A stretch of DNA of 26,548 nt from CAYLXN01 sp964586855 (GTDB taxonomy: Bacteria; Patescibacteriota; Saccharimonadia; Saccharimonadales; Saccharimonadaceae). Below are positions 6,927 to 14,527 of this stretch, one piece after another (within the stretch, counting starts at the first letter, position 1; the number at the start of each line of letters is the position of its first letter). Position numbers and translations under genes: made by a program. Under the pieces are notes generated by a model that was given only the letters and a program-made list of their open reading frames with translations, searched no databases and was not told the DNA's origin. The DNA lies in the NCBI GenBank assembly GCA_964586855.1, contig CAZPHO010000010.1, positions 1 to 26,548 on the forward strand, given 5' to 3'.

Positions 6927-8441
6927 ATGGACAAGAAAATATATAGAATCATACAAGACAAAAAGCTGATCGTGGCTATGCTTTCAGTTTTTACACTAGG
7001 GATGTTCGCCCATGGCTATGCATTTTCTAACCTAACATTCAACCACGATTCGCTTGTGTTTTTCCAAAACGACGTCGAGTATCAAATATCTTTGGGCAGA
7101 TTTTTGCATTATTTCATTTTTTTGCTCAGAGGTAATTATTATGTGCCATGGTTAGTGGGAGGATTGTCGCTATTCTTTTTAGGGCTGACTAGTTTTTTAA
7201 TCCTCAAATTATTTAAAATTGAAAACACGGCTCTAGTGGTAGCTATTAGTGGGATTTTGGCTGTCAACAAAGTAGTCACGACTACTGTTGCGGCCTACAT
7301 GCATGACCTGGATATTTATATGATAGCTCTGTTTTTATCGGTTTTGGCTGCGTTCATAGCGCTCGAGGCTAAAACCAAAAAAACAAAACTGTTAGCAGTT
7401 GTTCCGTTTGTTTTGTCGCTGGGGCTTTATCCTGCTTATTTTCAGGTTGGAATGTGTATCATTCTGTTTTGCCTGATGATGGATTTGTTGAACAAAAAGG
7501 ATGAGGTTAAAGCGATTATGAAGCGGGCTTTGTTTTATGGCTTAATTCTGGGGTTGAGTTTAGTTTTGTATAAAGGATTGTCCGAATCAGCACTGACTAT
7601 CATCAAAATACCGGCTTCAACAGATTATAATAGTGTTGGTAGTGCGGGAATGTTTGCCTCTCTAGCCGAACTTTTATCAACATTGAAGGTCACTTACATA
7701 ACTGTGTTTAAATTTTTCCTAAAGCCCAATATATTTAACCCAATCGTGGGGGCTTTCATCAATGCGTTCCTTGCACTAACTGGCATCTACATGTTCGCAA
7801 AGATATTGGATAAGAAGCAGCTAGGCTTGAAGCGTATTGGTTTGTTGCTGTTGGTAATATTGACTTCTCCGATAGCATTAAACTTTTCGTGTTTTTTGGC
7901 AAAAGGGATGGTGCACGACCTAATGATTTATTCTTTTGTTTTGGTGTATGTATTTTATATTTACGTCACTAATCTTTACCTAAAGACCTTTAAGATGAAG
8001 CACGCGGCGTATTTTAGGGGGCTAATAATATTGCTCTTCGGTATACTAATTTTCAATTCTACCGTCTATGCGAACAACAGATATTTTGAAAAAGAAGTTG
8101 CATTGAGGACAACCACTACATCCATAAATAGGTTGATATTGAAAATAGAGGAGATAGAGGAATATCGACCAAGAGAGACAAAAGTATACTTCATCGGAGG
8201 TATAGACGAGATTAGCACTAATGTGCTACAAACAGCTTCGACGACCTATTATCCATCGACATATAAATGGTTCTTCTCGAACATGATGAATTACTTAATT
8301 AATCTAGGAGGTGATGCCAATGTCAAAATAGCCGAAGAGGCTGACTTTATAAAAAGCATGCCAATTTATCCCCAGAAGGGTTCGATTGCTTATAAAGATG
8401 GTTGCGTGTTTGTGAAAATTAAAGACTGGCCTGACAAATAA
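6927..8441 (+). CDS. Polytopic GtrII-like glucosyltransferase
   Basis: 504 aa from the ATG at 6927, which follows AAAAGGGAAAA and lies downstream of the promoter. About ten or more hydrophobic segments fill residues 13-400, with a soluble C-terminal tail (about 415-504). The lead-in FNHDSLVFFQNDVEYQISLG then RFLHYF (about 38-63) matches the HDS...D......GR pattern of the GtrII glucosyltransferase family, whose members move a sugar from an undecaprenyl carrier onto a surface glycan outside the membrane. The neighbouring minus-strand gtrB and gtrA would supply and flip that lipid-linked sugar. The gene uses ATA (Ile) and AGA/AGG (Arg) more than the neighbouring genes, suggesting acquisition. 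It ends 9 bp from the convergent gtrA stop. Family assignment good; sugar and acceptor unknown. Confidence 0.8.
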   Translation: MDKKIYRIIQDKKLIVAMLSVFTLGMFAHGYAFSNLTFNHDSLVFFQNDVEYQISLGRFLHYFIFLLRGNYYVPWLVGGLSLFFLGLTSFLILKLFKIENTALVVAISGILAVNKVVTTTVAAYMHDLDIYMIALFLSVLAAFIALEAKTKKTKLLAVVPFVLSLGLYPAYFQVGMCIILFCLMMDLLNKKDEVKAIMKRALFYGLILGLSLVLYKGLSESALTIIKIPASTDYNSVGSAGMFASLAELLSTLKVTYITVFKFFLKPNIFNPIVGAFINAFLALTGIYMFAKILDKKQLGLKRIGLLLLVILTSPIALNFSCFLAKGMVHDLMIYSFVLVYVFYIYVTNLYLKTFKMKHAAYFRGLIILLFGILIFNSTVYANNRYFEKEVALRTTTTSINRLILKIEEIEEYRPRETKVYFIGGIDEISTNVLQTASTTYYPSTYKWFFSNMMNYLINLGGDANVKIAEEADFIKSMPIYPQKGSIAYKDGCVFVKIKDWPDK

Positions 8442-8450
8442 GCCCAGCAA

Positions 8451-8882
8451 TTATTTTTTATAGAACACCAGACGGCTGTAAAGCACGTAATTCCAGACTA
8501 GCGAAAAAATTGTGGCGATTAGTTTGGCGATTAGTAGCGCCAGTTGCTGATTTTTAGTAAAAGGTTGGACTGCGGGAGTTAAAAAATGAATGATAATCCC
8601 TTGAATCACCCAAAGTCCAAAAAGCGTCACCGCTGTAAACAAAATCATTTCTTTTAGAATGCTTGAATCAGTTTTTGACTTAAAAGTAAATTTCTTATTC
8701 GCAAAAAAACTAAAAATAAAAGCCGTAGTGGTCGAAGCGAAGTTGGCAGTGATTGTTGATACTCCCGAAGAGCTCAAGCCAAATAGAATCAAAAAATCAA
8801 TGGCGGTGTTGGCCCCACCGACAAGGATAAACCTAAGCTTTTGGCTGTGTTTTTGAATTAGTTTTTGAATTTTTTCCTGCAT
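8451..8882 (-). CDS. gtrA: GtrA family membrane protein (putative lipid-linked sugar flippase)
   Basis: 143 aa with four predicted membrane helices and the family's typical start KLRFILVGGANTAIDFLILF, plus FANKKFTF between the second and third helices. GtrA-family proteins are thought to flip undecaprenyl-phosphate-linked sugars. The start lies within the end of the upstream gtrB frame (50-bp overlap), so the two are translated from one mRNA. It converges on the GtrII-like gene. Confidence 0.9.
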   Translation of the reverse strand: MQEKIQKLIQKHSQKLRFILVGGANTAIDFLILFGLSSSGVSTITANFASTTTAFIFSFFANKKFTFKSKTDSSILKEMILFTAVTLFGLWVIQGIIIHFLTPAVQPFTKNQQLALLIAKLIATIFSLVWNYVLYSRLVFYKK

Positions 8883-9815
8883 GGTATTCCTCTATGAGAT
8901 ATAAGGGTCGTTTTTTAGTTTCTATAAAAATTCGAGCAATATATTCACCTATAATCCCTAAAAATAACATTTGGATTCCGCCAAGAAATAAAGCTACCGC
9001 CATCAATGACGAATAGCCATACCCTGTTGGCACTCCAAACAGCGGTCGGATTAACAGATACATGATATAAATAAAGGCTAAAATCGAAACAATCACTCCT
9101 GCTATTGAGGCGATTCGAAGCGGGGTTGTGGTGAAGCTGGTTATCCCGTCGATCGCTAGATTAACTAATTTACGGTAATTCCATTTAGTTTGTCCGGCAA
9201 TTCTCGGGTCACGATCATAGAAAATCTCTTTCTTTTTGTAGCCAATCCAACTAAACATTGCCTTTGTGTTGCGCTGGCTCTCTCTAAAAAGTTTTAGAGC
9301 TTCAATGCAGCGCCTGTCTAGCAGTCTAAAATCTCCAGTATCAATTTGAATCGGGATGGAGGTGGTCGATTGAAGCATTTTGTAGTATAATTCTGAGGTT
9401 TTTTCTTAAGCCAAGTTTCGCCATCGCGACTTTTGCGTCGAGCGTAGATATCTTGATAGCCTTTTTCCCAATGCTTTAGCATCTTACTGATCAGCTCTGG
9501 CGGGTCTTGCAAATCGGCGTCAATAATCACCATCGCGTCGCCTTTGACATGATCAATGCCGGCAATCATAGCAATTTCTTTGCCAAAGTTTCTGGATAGA
9601 TTGATAAAAGCGATTCGCTGGTCGGTCCTTGCTCGTTCTTTAATTAACTCCAAGGTCTTATCGCGGCTGCCATCATTAACAAATAAAAATTCAAAATCGT
9701 AATTCTTGTTCTTTTTAGAAAAAGAGGTCAGCCTTTCGAACAATTTAGGCATTGCCTCTTCTTCGTTGTAGCAGGGGATTACGATCGAAATTAGCTTTTT
9801 ATTTAATTTTGTCAT
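8833..9815 (-). pseudogene. gtrB: GtrB/DPM1-like family 2 glycosyltransferase, split by a frameshift
   Basis: Two frames encode one protein. The first (from the ATG at 9815) carries the GT-A fold: SIVIPCYNEEE (10-20), FVNDGSRD (45-52) and the metal-binding DADLQDPPE (99-107). The second continues with TSELYYKMLQSTTSIPIQ, GDFRLLDR, AGQTKWNYRKL, then two C-terminal membrane helices and GEYIARI. The break is at a run of six A on the coding strand (9404-9399): after WLKK the first frame runs into junk and stops at 9318. One extra A restores an intact protein of about 325 aa, the normal length. It could be a sequencing or assembly error, a slippage-corrected gene, a phase-variable tract or a true mutation. 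GtrB makes undecaprenyl-phosphate-sugar from a nucleotide sugar. The start is 7 nt from a possible -10. Confidence 0.85.
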
Positions 9816-9822
9816 ACTCTTA

Positions 9823-9828
9823 ACTATA
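9823..9828 (-). promoter_or_regulatory. Possible -10 element of the gtrB-gtrA operon
   Basis: TATAGT on the minus strand, 7 nt before the gtrB ATG. No good -35 was found. The spacing fits the leaderless pattern of other genes here. Confidence 0.35.
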
Positions 9829-9884
9829 GTACAAAATACCAGGATAGGTTGCCTGGGTTCGGTATAGAATTTAATAATTAGAAC

Positions 9885-9911
9885 AACAAAAACTGCCCGA
9901 AGAGGGCAGTT
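9885..9911 (-). terminator. Intrinsic terminator of rpmA
   Basis: Stem AACTGCCC/GGGCAGTT (8 bp) with a 5-nt loop; on the minus strand it is followed by TTTGTTG. It lies 21 bp after the rpmA stop. Confidence 0.85.
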
Positions 9912-9932
9912 TAGTTTAATTAGGTGATAAAA

Positions 9933-10205
9933 CTATTTGACGCTGACTTGAGTTCGGGGGACGTTTTTGCCGGTATAGCGAGTCTTTTTGATTTGTTTGT
10001 ATTCGACGACGCCATCTTTGGCGGCGTGAATAGTGTAGTTGCGACTGGTGTAAGTGCCGTCGCCAGCGACTTTGGTTGAGCCGGTTTGGCGGACCAAAAC
10101 TTCGCCCGCGCGGACTTTTTCGCCGCCGAAGCGCTTGACGCCAAGCCGTTGGCCTGGGCTGTTGTGGATGTTTTTGCTGGATCCACCAGATTTAACTGTT
10201 GCCAT
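9933..10205 (-). CDS. rpmA: Ribosomal protein bL27
   Basis: 90 aa, normal length. It carries the family's GGSSKN near the start, then QRLGVKRFGGEKVRAGEVLV and RQTG, and ends with DGVVEYKQIKKTRY. bL27's N-terminal tail reaches toward the peptidyl-transferase centre of the 50S subunit. The start is set by a strong ribosome site (AAAGGAGA) upstream of ATG. In most bacteria rpmA sits next to rplU (bL21); here it is alone with its own promoter and terminator. Confidence 0.97.
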   Translation of the reverse strand: MATVKSGGSSKNIHNSPGQRLGVKRFGGEKVRAGEVLVRQTGSTKVAGDGTYTSRNYTIHAAKDGVVEYKQIKKTRYTGKNVPRTQVSVK

Positions 10206-10249
10206 ATAATATAATCTCCTTTATAGTTTTGCTAAAATTGACTCCCGTC

Positions 10250-10278
10250 ATTTTACACCATTTTGAGTTTTTGGTCAA
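10250..10278 (-). promoter_or_regulatory. Promoter of rpmA
   Basis: Minus strand TTGACC (10278-10273), 17-bp spacer, TAAAAT (10255-10250). The -35 begins one base after the T-tract of the upstream gene's terminator. Confidence 0.75.
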
Positions 10279-10279
10279 G

Positions 10280-10302
10280 AAAAACCCCAGCTAAAGCTGG
10301 GG
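10280..10302 (-). terminator. Intrinsic terminator overlapping the stop codon of the upstream small gene
   Basis: Stem CCCCAGC/GCTGGGG with loop TTTA on the minus strand, then TTTTT. The stop codon TAG of the 118-aa gene spans the loop and the start of the second arm, so the first arm encodes its last residues. Confidence 0.85.
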
Positions 10303-10647
10303 CTGGGGGTTTGGTTGGGCGAGACCGACGTCTCGATAGAAGTCTTCTTCTATCCAATATCCGTCTTTCGACTGCTTGAGCTTTTGATAAAGCTCCTTTT
10401 CCTCCTCAGTCGCGCTGTTTTTCATTTCGCTTTTTTCCCTGACAGGAAGGTCCTGTCTAAAGGAATAGTGAGCGGTTTTGTCGTTGACGTTAATTTCTTC
10501 CAAGAAGTGGTAGATAGTCATTATGGCGTCGGTGAAGGCGGTTATCCTCCATCTTTCCGTGACCTTGCCTTGGATCGTGCTTTTGTTGATTTCTCCAGTA
10601 ACGACTAGGCCGTACCAGCGGACACCATTTTCGCTCGTTTTTTCCAT
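10291..10647 (-). CDS. Hypothetical small soluble protein
   Basis: 118 aa, not recognised. It begins MEKTSENGVRWYGLVVTGEI and contains strand-rich sequence in the first half (KVTERWRITAFTD), a charged helical middle (ATEEEKELYQKLKQSKDGY) and a Pro/Gln tail. There is no signal peptide or membrane helix. It looks like a real gene: a strong ribosome site (AGGGGGAA) precedes ATG, a consensus promoter lies at 10720-10748 and an intrinsic terminator ends it exactly at the stop. It is divergent from glycyl-tRNA synthetase. Function unknown. Confidence 0.72.
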   Translation of the reverse strand: MEKTSENGVRWYGLVVTGEINKSTIQGKVTERWRITAFTDAIMTIYHFLEEINVNDKTAHYSFRQDLPVREKSEMKNSATEEEKELYQKLKQSKDGYWIEEDFYRDVGLAQPNPQPQL

Positions 10648-10719
10648 TAATATGTTCCCCCTGTAAAAGATTCTCTTCGGTTTGTATTATCAAAGTAAAT
10701 AAAACTCGAAGGAAGTTGT

Positions 10720-10748
10720 ATTTTATCACTTTATAACTCTTGTGTCAA
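10720..10748 (-). promoter_or_regulatory. Promoter of the 118-aa gene
   Basis: Minus strand TTGACA (10748-10743), 17-bp spacer, TAAAAT (10725-10720). It leaves a leader of roughly 65 nt with CTTCG/CGAAG arms (near 10673-10713) that could form a weak hairpin. Confidence 0.75.
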
Positions 10749-10768
10749 CCTAAAACGCTAAAGCTGCC

Positions 10769-10797
10769 TTGCATTGCCTCAAGAGCGGTGGTATAAT
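10769..10797 (+). promoter_or_regulatory. Promoter of glycyl-tRNA synthetase
   Basis: TTGCAT (10769-10774), 17-bp spacer, TATAAT (10792-10797) with TG at 10789-10790. The leader of about 30 nt ends in AAAGGAG, 9 nt before the ATG. There is no room for a T-box. Confidence 0.78.
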
Positions 10798-10833
10798 GTT
10801 GAGCACTAAAAACTAAGAAAGGAGTGACCCCAA

Positions 10834-12192
10834 ATGGCAAGCCCAGACCGGTCCGAGCAAATGGCAAAAATTATCGCGTTGGCCAAGCGCCGTGGTTTTA
10901 TTTATCAAGGAAGTGAGGTTTATGGTGGTTTGAGCGGGACTTGGGATTATGGGCCACTTGGGGCGGCACTGAAGCGCAAGCTCGAGCAGCGCTGGTGGGA
11001 TTTCTTTGTCGACGGTCGCGATGATATGTTTGGCGTCGATGCAGCGATTATTATGAATCCGAAAGTTTGGCAGGCGAGTGGGCACGTCGACACTTTTGTT
11101 GATCCGCTGTGCGAAGACATGGTGACCAAAGAGCGGTTTCGCACCGATCATATTCTCAAAGACAATGGCATCAATCCCGATGGCATGACGCTGGAGCAGA
11201 TGGATCAAGCGGTGGTCGAGAATAAGATTAAATCGCCGGCTGGTAATCCGTTGAGTAAATCGCGAACTTTCAATATGATGTTTAAGACTTTTGTCGGTGC
11301 GACTGAGAGCGACGATTCTTTGGCCTATCTGCGTCCTGAAACGGCGCAGGGGATTTTTACTAATTACAAAAACATCGTTGATAATTTCTATCCAGACCTG
11401 CCGTTTGGTGTCGGTCAGATTGGTAAGGCTTTTCGTAACGAAATTTCGCCGCGTGATTTTGTGTTTCGGAGTCGTGAGTTTAATCAAATGGAGATTGAGT
11501 ATTTCATCGATCCGGAAAATTGGGAGGAGCTGTTTGATGAGTGGCGGCAGGCGATTTGGGAGTTTTTGCTTGATTTAGGCTTGCCGAAAGATAAAATCCA
11601 CGAATATGAGGTGCCGGATGTTGATCGAGCGCACTATTCCAAGCGAACGATTGATTATGAGTATGACTTTCCGTTTGGTCGAGCTGAGTTGTTGGGATTT
11701 GCTTATCGAACTGATTTTGATCTTGGTAATATCCAGCGCGAGTCGGGCAAAAGCATGGAGTATGTCGTCAAAGGTTCTGATAAAAAGCTTGTGCCGCACG
11801 TTTTGGAGCCGAGTTTTGGTGTTGAGCGCTTGATTATGGCGATCATATCGAATGCTTATGATGAAGATGAGATCGATGGCAATAGTCGAGTGGTGATGCG
11901 CTTCCCAGAGGAGTTGGCGCCAATTCGCTATGCAGTTAGTCCGCTGCTGAGAAATAAGCCAGAGCTGGTCAGCAAGGCACGAGAGGTTTATAAACAGCTC
12001 AAGGCAAAGTATGGCAACGTTTCGTGGGATGACAATGGTAACATCGGTAAGCGCTACCGTCGTCAGGATGAAATCGGTACGCCGCACTGTGTGGTGATTG
12101 ATTTTGAAACCTTGGAAGATGACACGGTGACAGTGCGCGATCGTGACACCGCCCAGCAGAAGCGGGTCAAGATTGATGAATTAGTGGCTTAA
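10834..12192 (+). CDS. glyQS: Glycyl-tRNA synthetase, dimeric alpha2 type
   Basis: 452 aa, a class II synthetase that charges tRNA-Gly in one chain, unlike the alpha2beta2 GlyQ/GlyS of many bacteria. Visible elements: GFIYQGSEVYGGLSGTWDYG (21-40), RPETAQGIF (167-175), motif 2 FRNEISPRDFVFRSREFNQM (200-219), motif 3 with EPSFGVERL (325-333), and the anticodon-binding domain from about residue 345 to the end. The length fits compact bacterial dimeric enzymes. A strong ribosome site (AAAGGAG) sets the start. It stands alone between its own promoter and a bidirectional terminator. Confidence 0.97.
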   Translation: MASPDRSEQMAKIIALAKRRGFIYQGSEVYGGLSGTWDYGPLGAALKRKLEQRWWDFFVDGRDDMFGVDAAIIMNPKVWQASGHVDTFVDPLCEDMVTKERFRTDHILKDNGINPDGMTLEQMDQAVVENKIKSPAGNPLSKSRTFNMMFKTFVGATESDDSLAYLRPETAQGIFTNYKNIVDNFYPDLPFGVGQIGKAFRNEISPRDFVFRSREFNQMEIEYFIDPENWEELFDEWRQAIWEFLLDLGLPKDKIHEYEVPDVDRAHYSKRTIDYEYDFPFGRAELLGFAYRTDFDLGNIQRESGKSMEYVVKGSDKKLVPHVLEPSFGVERLIMAIISNAYDEDEIDGNSRVVMRFPEELAPIRYAVSPLLRNKPELVSKAREVYKQLKAKYGNVSWDDNGNIGKRYRRQDEIGTPHCVVIDFETLEDDTVTVRDRDTAQQKRVKIDELVA

Positions 12193-12214
12193 TAGTTTAA
12201 TTTTTGCCAAATGA

Positions 12215-12240
12215 AAAACCCTCTCACGTGAGAGGGTTTT
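12215..12240. terminator. Bidirectional intrinsic terminator
   Basis: A perfect 26-bp palindrome: AAAACCCTCTCAC and its complement, meeting at ACGT. It gives a GC-rich stem with T-tracts on both strands, serving glyQS from the left and the minus-strand membrane-protein transcript from the right. Confidence 0.88.
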
Positions 12241-12401
12241 AAAAGGTGCTAACTTAGGATTGATGGAGGTTCGGTTTTCTCCGCCACCGTTTATCGGTAG
12301 CCAGCCATTGATTCTGGCAATGACTAGTGCCAGAATTATACCGCCACCCCCTTCATGACTAATTCAAATCACCTGGTTTCTTTGCTCATTTTTTCCCTCC
12401 T
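12241..12401 (-). other. 3' region of the membrane-protein transcript with inverted repeats
   Basis: Between the terminator and the membrane-protein stop. It holds a 9-bp inverted repeat ATTCTGGCA/TGCCAGAAT (12311-12319, 12328-12336), a small ACCG/CGGT hairpin (near 12287-12299), and a minus-strand TATAAT (12340-12335) overlapping one arm but without a clear -35. It could be a structured 3' UTR or a small RNA. Confidence 0.4.
12369..12389 (-). CDS. Possible six-codon ORF with a strong Shine-Dalgarno
   Basis: ATG AGC AAA GAA ACC AGG TGA (peptide MSKETR) directly behind the membrane-protein gene. AAAGGAGGG begins within the upstream stop TAA and lies 5 nt before the ATG. A ribosome site this strong in front of a six-codon ORF could be a regulatory mini-ORF, the start of a decayed gene, or chance. 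Confidence 0.3.
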   Translation of the reverse strand: MSKETR

Positions 12402-13178
12402 TTACCTGGGCTCGATGGTGTTGAAGTTTATCTCCAGCACCTCGTTGTTTTTGCCCAGAATTGCCATCATAAAGACTTTTTGACCAACGTATTTTTTTAA
12501 ATACGGATAGTCGTCATCGTCTTTGCTGATGACAGCCTTGAAGTTATCCCCGTCAAAATGATAGGACAGCTCCAGGTGGTCGTCCTTGCCAACTTTTCTG
12601 ACGTCAGCTACGACCTCATACTCGAGGTCTTTGCTAAACTGGCTGGAGCTGTAAGTCGTGTCCAGCACAGCCTGTTGGCGCTCGAAGCTATTGGCAAATA
12701 GCCCGATCGTAAACACGATCACGACTGCGGCCAGTAGGCTGAAAGCTGCTATTCTGACAACTCTGAGCAGCCCTTGATTGAAGAGCTGCTTGTCCCAAAG
12801 CCTCTTCATTGAAGAAGCTTTCTTCGGACGCTCTTCGACTACATCAGCCGGGATCTTTCCTTCTTCCGCCAAGCGTTGACGCTCGGCAGCGGTCTCCCGT
12901 TGTCTGCGGCTAGCGTCGATAAAGTCTTCGCGAGCCTTGAGCACCGCCCCATAAATGACCAGTGCTGCAAGCAGCAACAGCCCGATCGACAGCAGCAGCT
13001 TGAACGACCAGCCAGTGAAGCCGCTAGCCGGGATTATGAATGTATAAACAATCAAAATTCCCGTAGTGATAATGGCCAGCGTCAGCCACCGGCTGCGCTC
13101 TTTAGCCAGCAAGCCCAGAATTGATCCGAGAGCGCTCAGCCCGACCAAAGCAAACAAAACGATATGAGTGTGGAACAC
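12402..13178 (-). CDS. Hypothetical polytopic membrane protein
   Basis: 258 aa from a GTG preceded by AAAAGGAGG with 8-nt spacing. Three membrane helices lie at about residues 5-24, 31-50 and 58-80, followed by a charged helix (AREDFIDASRRQRETAAERQ, 82-101) and a basic stretch (RPKKASSMKR), then a fourth helix (about 140-162). The last ~95 residues are outside or in the cytoplasm depending on topology and look strand-rich, with DKDDDDYPYLKKYVGQKVF-like content (SKDDDDYPYLKKYVG). I do not recognise the family. It has its own consensus promoter and a ~78-nt leader with a hairpin. Confidence 0.75.
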   Translation of the reverse strand: MFHTHIVLFALVGLSALGSILGLLAKERSRWLTLAIITTGILIVYTFIIPASGFTGWSFKLLLSIGLLLLAALVIYGAVLKAREDFIDASRRQRETAAERQRLAEEGKIPADVVEERPKKASSMKRLWDKQLFNQGLLRVVRIAAFSLLAAVVIVFTIGLFANSFERQQAVLDTTYSSSQFSKDLEYEVVADVRKVGKDDHLELSYHFDGDNFKAVISKDDDDYPYLKKYVGQKVFMMAILGKNNEVLEINFNTIEPR

Positions 13179-13226
13179 TCACGCCACCTCCTTTTTTCCT
13201 AAATTTTTAAATAACTTTAGAGATTA

Positions 13227-13242
13227 AGAATCCGTAGATTCT
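13227..13242 (-). other. Leader hairpin with UACG loop
   Basis: AGAATC-TACG-GATTCT on the minus strand, inside the predicted leader of the 258-aa membrane-protein gene. UACG is a member of the stable UNCG tetraloop class. Confidence 0.45.
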
Positions 13243-13262
13243 CTCCCCAAATTATCATCAGC

Positions 13263-13291
13263 ATTATATAATAACAGAGTAAAAAAGTCAA
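13263..13291 (-). promoter_or_regulatory. Promoter of the 258-aa membrane-protein gene
   Basis: Minus strand TTGACT (13291-13286), 17-bp spacer, TATAAT (13268-13263). Confidence 0.78.
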
Positions 13292-13334
13292 TAGACAGCC
13301 GATATTTAAACCAGCACCTAAATTTTGATTTATG

Positions 13335-13364
13335 TTTCAAAAAATGCTATTGTTAAAGTATAAT
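13335..13364 (+). promoter_or_regulatory. Promoter of the phosphoribosyltransferase-like gene
   Basis: TATAAT at 13359-13364 with a weak -35 (TTTCAA, 18-bp spacing). The transcript would start near 13371 and contains AAAGGAAGAG before the ATG. Confidence 0.5.
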
Positions 13365-13396
13365 TTAATCACAATTCAAAAGGAAGAGAGTCAATA

Positions 13397-14527
13397 ATGG
13401 AATACAGCAAACCAAGGTCGCCCGAAATTTCAAACGCTCGCAGGCAAGAGCTAGACGAGCAGTATTCAATCGATCCGGCCGATTATTTTATTTTTTCGAA
13501 ACAAGAGGGCCATGTGCCATTCGAAGGCTCTGGACGCTGGACGATGGACTATGTAGCTCAAAAATATATCCAATCGACCGATAAGGTTGTCGGAATGATG
13601 GATGGTAGTATCGAGAAGCGAGCGCTGGTCGACCCTGATAACCCAGAGCGTTCGCAGCAGGCACCAGATGTGGTGGTTTATCTCGATAAATCAGCGCGGC
13701 CGGTGCAGTGGTTTGTCAAGGAATTTTGGGATCAGTTGGCGACTAAGCAGATTGATGAGAATGGAGTAGAGTATATCCCTGAACGCCCAGAAGAGAAATT
13801 TTTGAACATTGACCGCGCGAATTGGTTTTATCGTGGTGGTCAAAACGAAGGTGGTTTGGTTGATGATTTGCGGCCGATAAATTTTGATATTGATTCAGTT
13901 TCGGAAGACGATATTTTGGGGATTAGAGCGGTTTTTGCTAAGGGCGAGTTGTCGGAGGAGAATTGGCAACAACAAGTGTTAGAGCAACCGAACGCGCTGG
14001 ACGGCAAAAATATTTTGATCATTGATGAGGTTGGTAATTCAGGATCAACGCTATCGATTGCTCAGCAGCTGCTCAAGCGAGCTTTTCCTGATGCGACCGT
14101 GAGTGGTAATTACTTTTGGGATTCGGTTGGCCAGGCGGTTGGAAATACTGGCAGGATGCAAATGGGGATCTCACCGGTTTGGTATGACCCGACTGAGTCA
14201 GGTGGTCGAGGTATCGGCGAACAGGATCCGCTCTATTATGAGCAGGCTTATGCTGAGGGTAAAACTGGCTTGCGCCAGAAGTTGGGGCAGGTAGCTTTGA
14301 GCACGCCATTTTTGGACAATGACCGTCAGCCAGCCAAGGATCCGAGGGCGGAAGAATTGCGGCGAGAAATTAAGCAAATGTCCAAGGATTTTCATGAGCG
14401 AAAGATTCTTTATCGACCAGCTACTGATCGAATGCGTGGCGATGATTATGATCTTGACGGCATGCTTGAACGACAAGGCTTGAGTTTTGCTGATTATATT
14501 TATCTGCGTGACAAGGTTAAAAAATAG
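13397..14527 (+). CDS. Phosphoribosyltransferase-like protein
   Basis: 376 aa. The PRPP-binding loop NILIIDEVGNSGSTLSIAQQ (205-224) matches the type I phosphoribosyltransferase signature, with hydrophobic strand, two acidic residues and G-x-S/T at D210, E211 and S215-T218. The upstream part contains DVVVYLDKSARPVQWFVKEF (91-110), resembling the first core strand and hood. The remaining ~150 C-terminal residues (PVWYDPTESGGRGIGEQDP and on) are an extra domain with a basic helical end. Length is well above the 180-220 aa of ordinary purine or pyrimidine salvage enzymes, so the substrate is unclear and it may be specific to this lineage. A ribosome site (AAAGGAAGAG) sets the start. It overlaps the next gene by 1 bp. 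Confidence 0.72.
   Translation: MEYSKPRSPEISNARRQELDEQYSIDPADYFIFSKQEGHVPFEGSGRWTMDYVAQKYIQSTDKVVGMMDGSIEKRALVDPDNPERSQQAPDVVVYLDKSARPVQWFVKEFWDQLATKQIDENGVEYIPERPEEKFLNIDRANWFYRGGQNEGGLVDDLRPINFDIDSVSEDDILGIRAVFAKGELSEENWQQQVLEQPNALDGKNILIIDEVGNSGSTLSIAQQLLKRAFPDATVSGNYFWDSVGQAVGNTGRMQMGISPVWYDPTESGGRGIGEQDPLYYEQAYAEGKTGLRQKLGQVALSTPFLDNDRQPAKDPRAEELRREIKQMSKDFHERKILYRPATDRMRGDDYDLDGMLERQGLSFADYIYLRDKVKK

Noticed and set aside
9920..10186. 88-codon minus-strand frame overlapping rpmA
   Set aside because: Low-complexity shadow; the overlapping frame is unmistakable bL27.
10315..10608. 97-codon plus-strand frame
   Set aside because: Antisense shadow of the 118-aa gene, which has promoter, ribosome site and terminator.
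10813..11487. 224-codon minus-strand frame
   Set aside because: Antisense shadow of glycyl-tRNA synthetase without family features.
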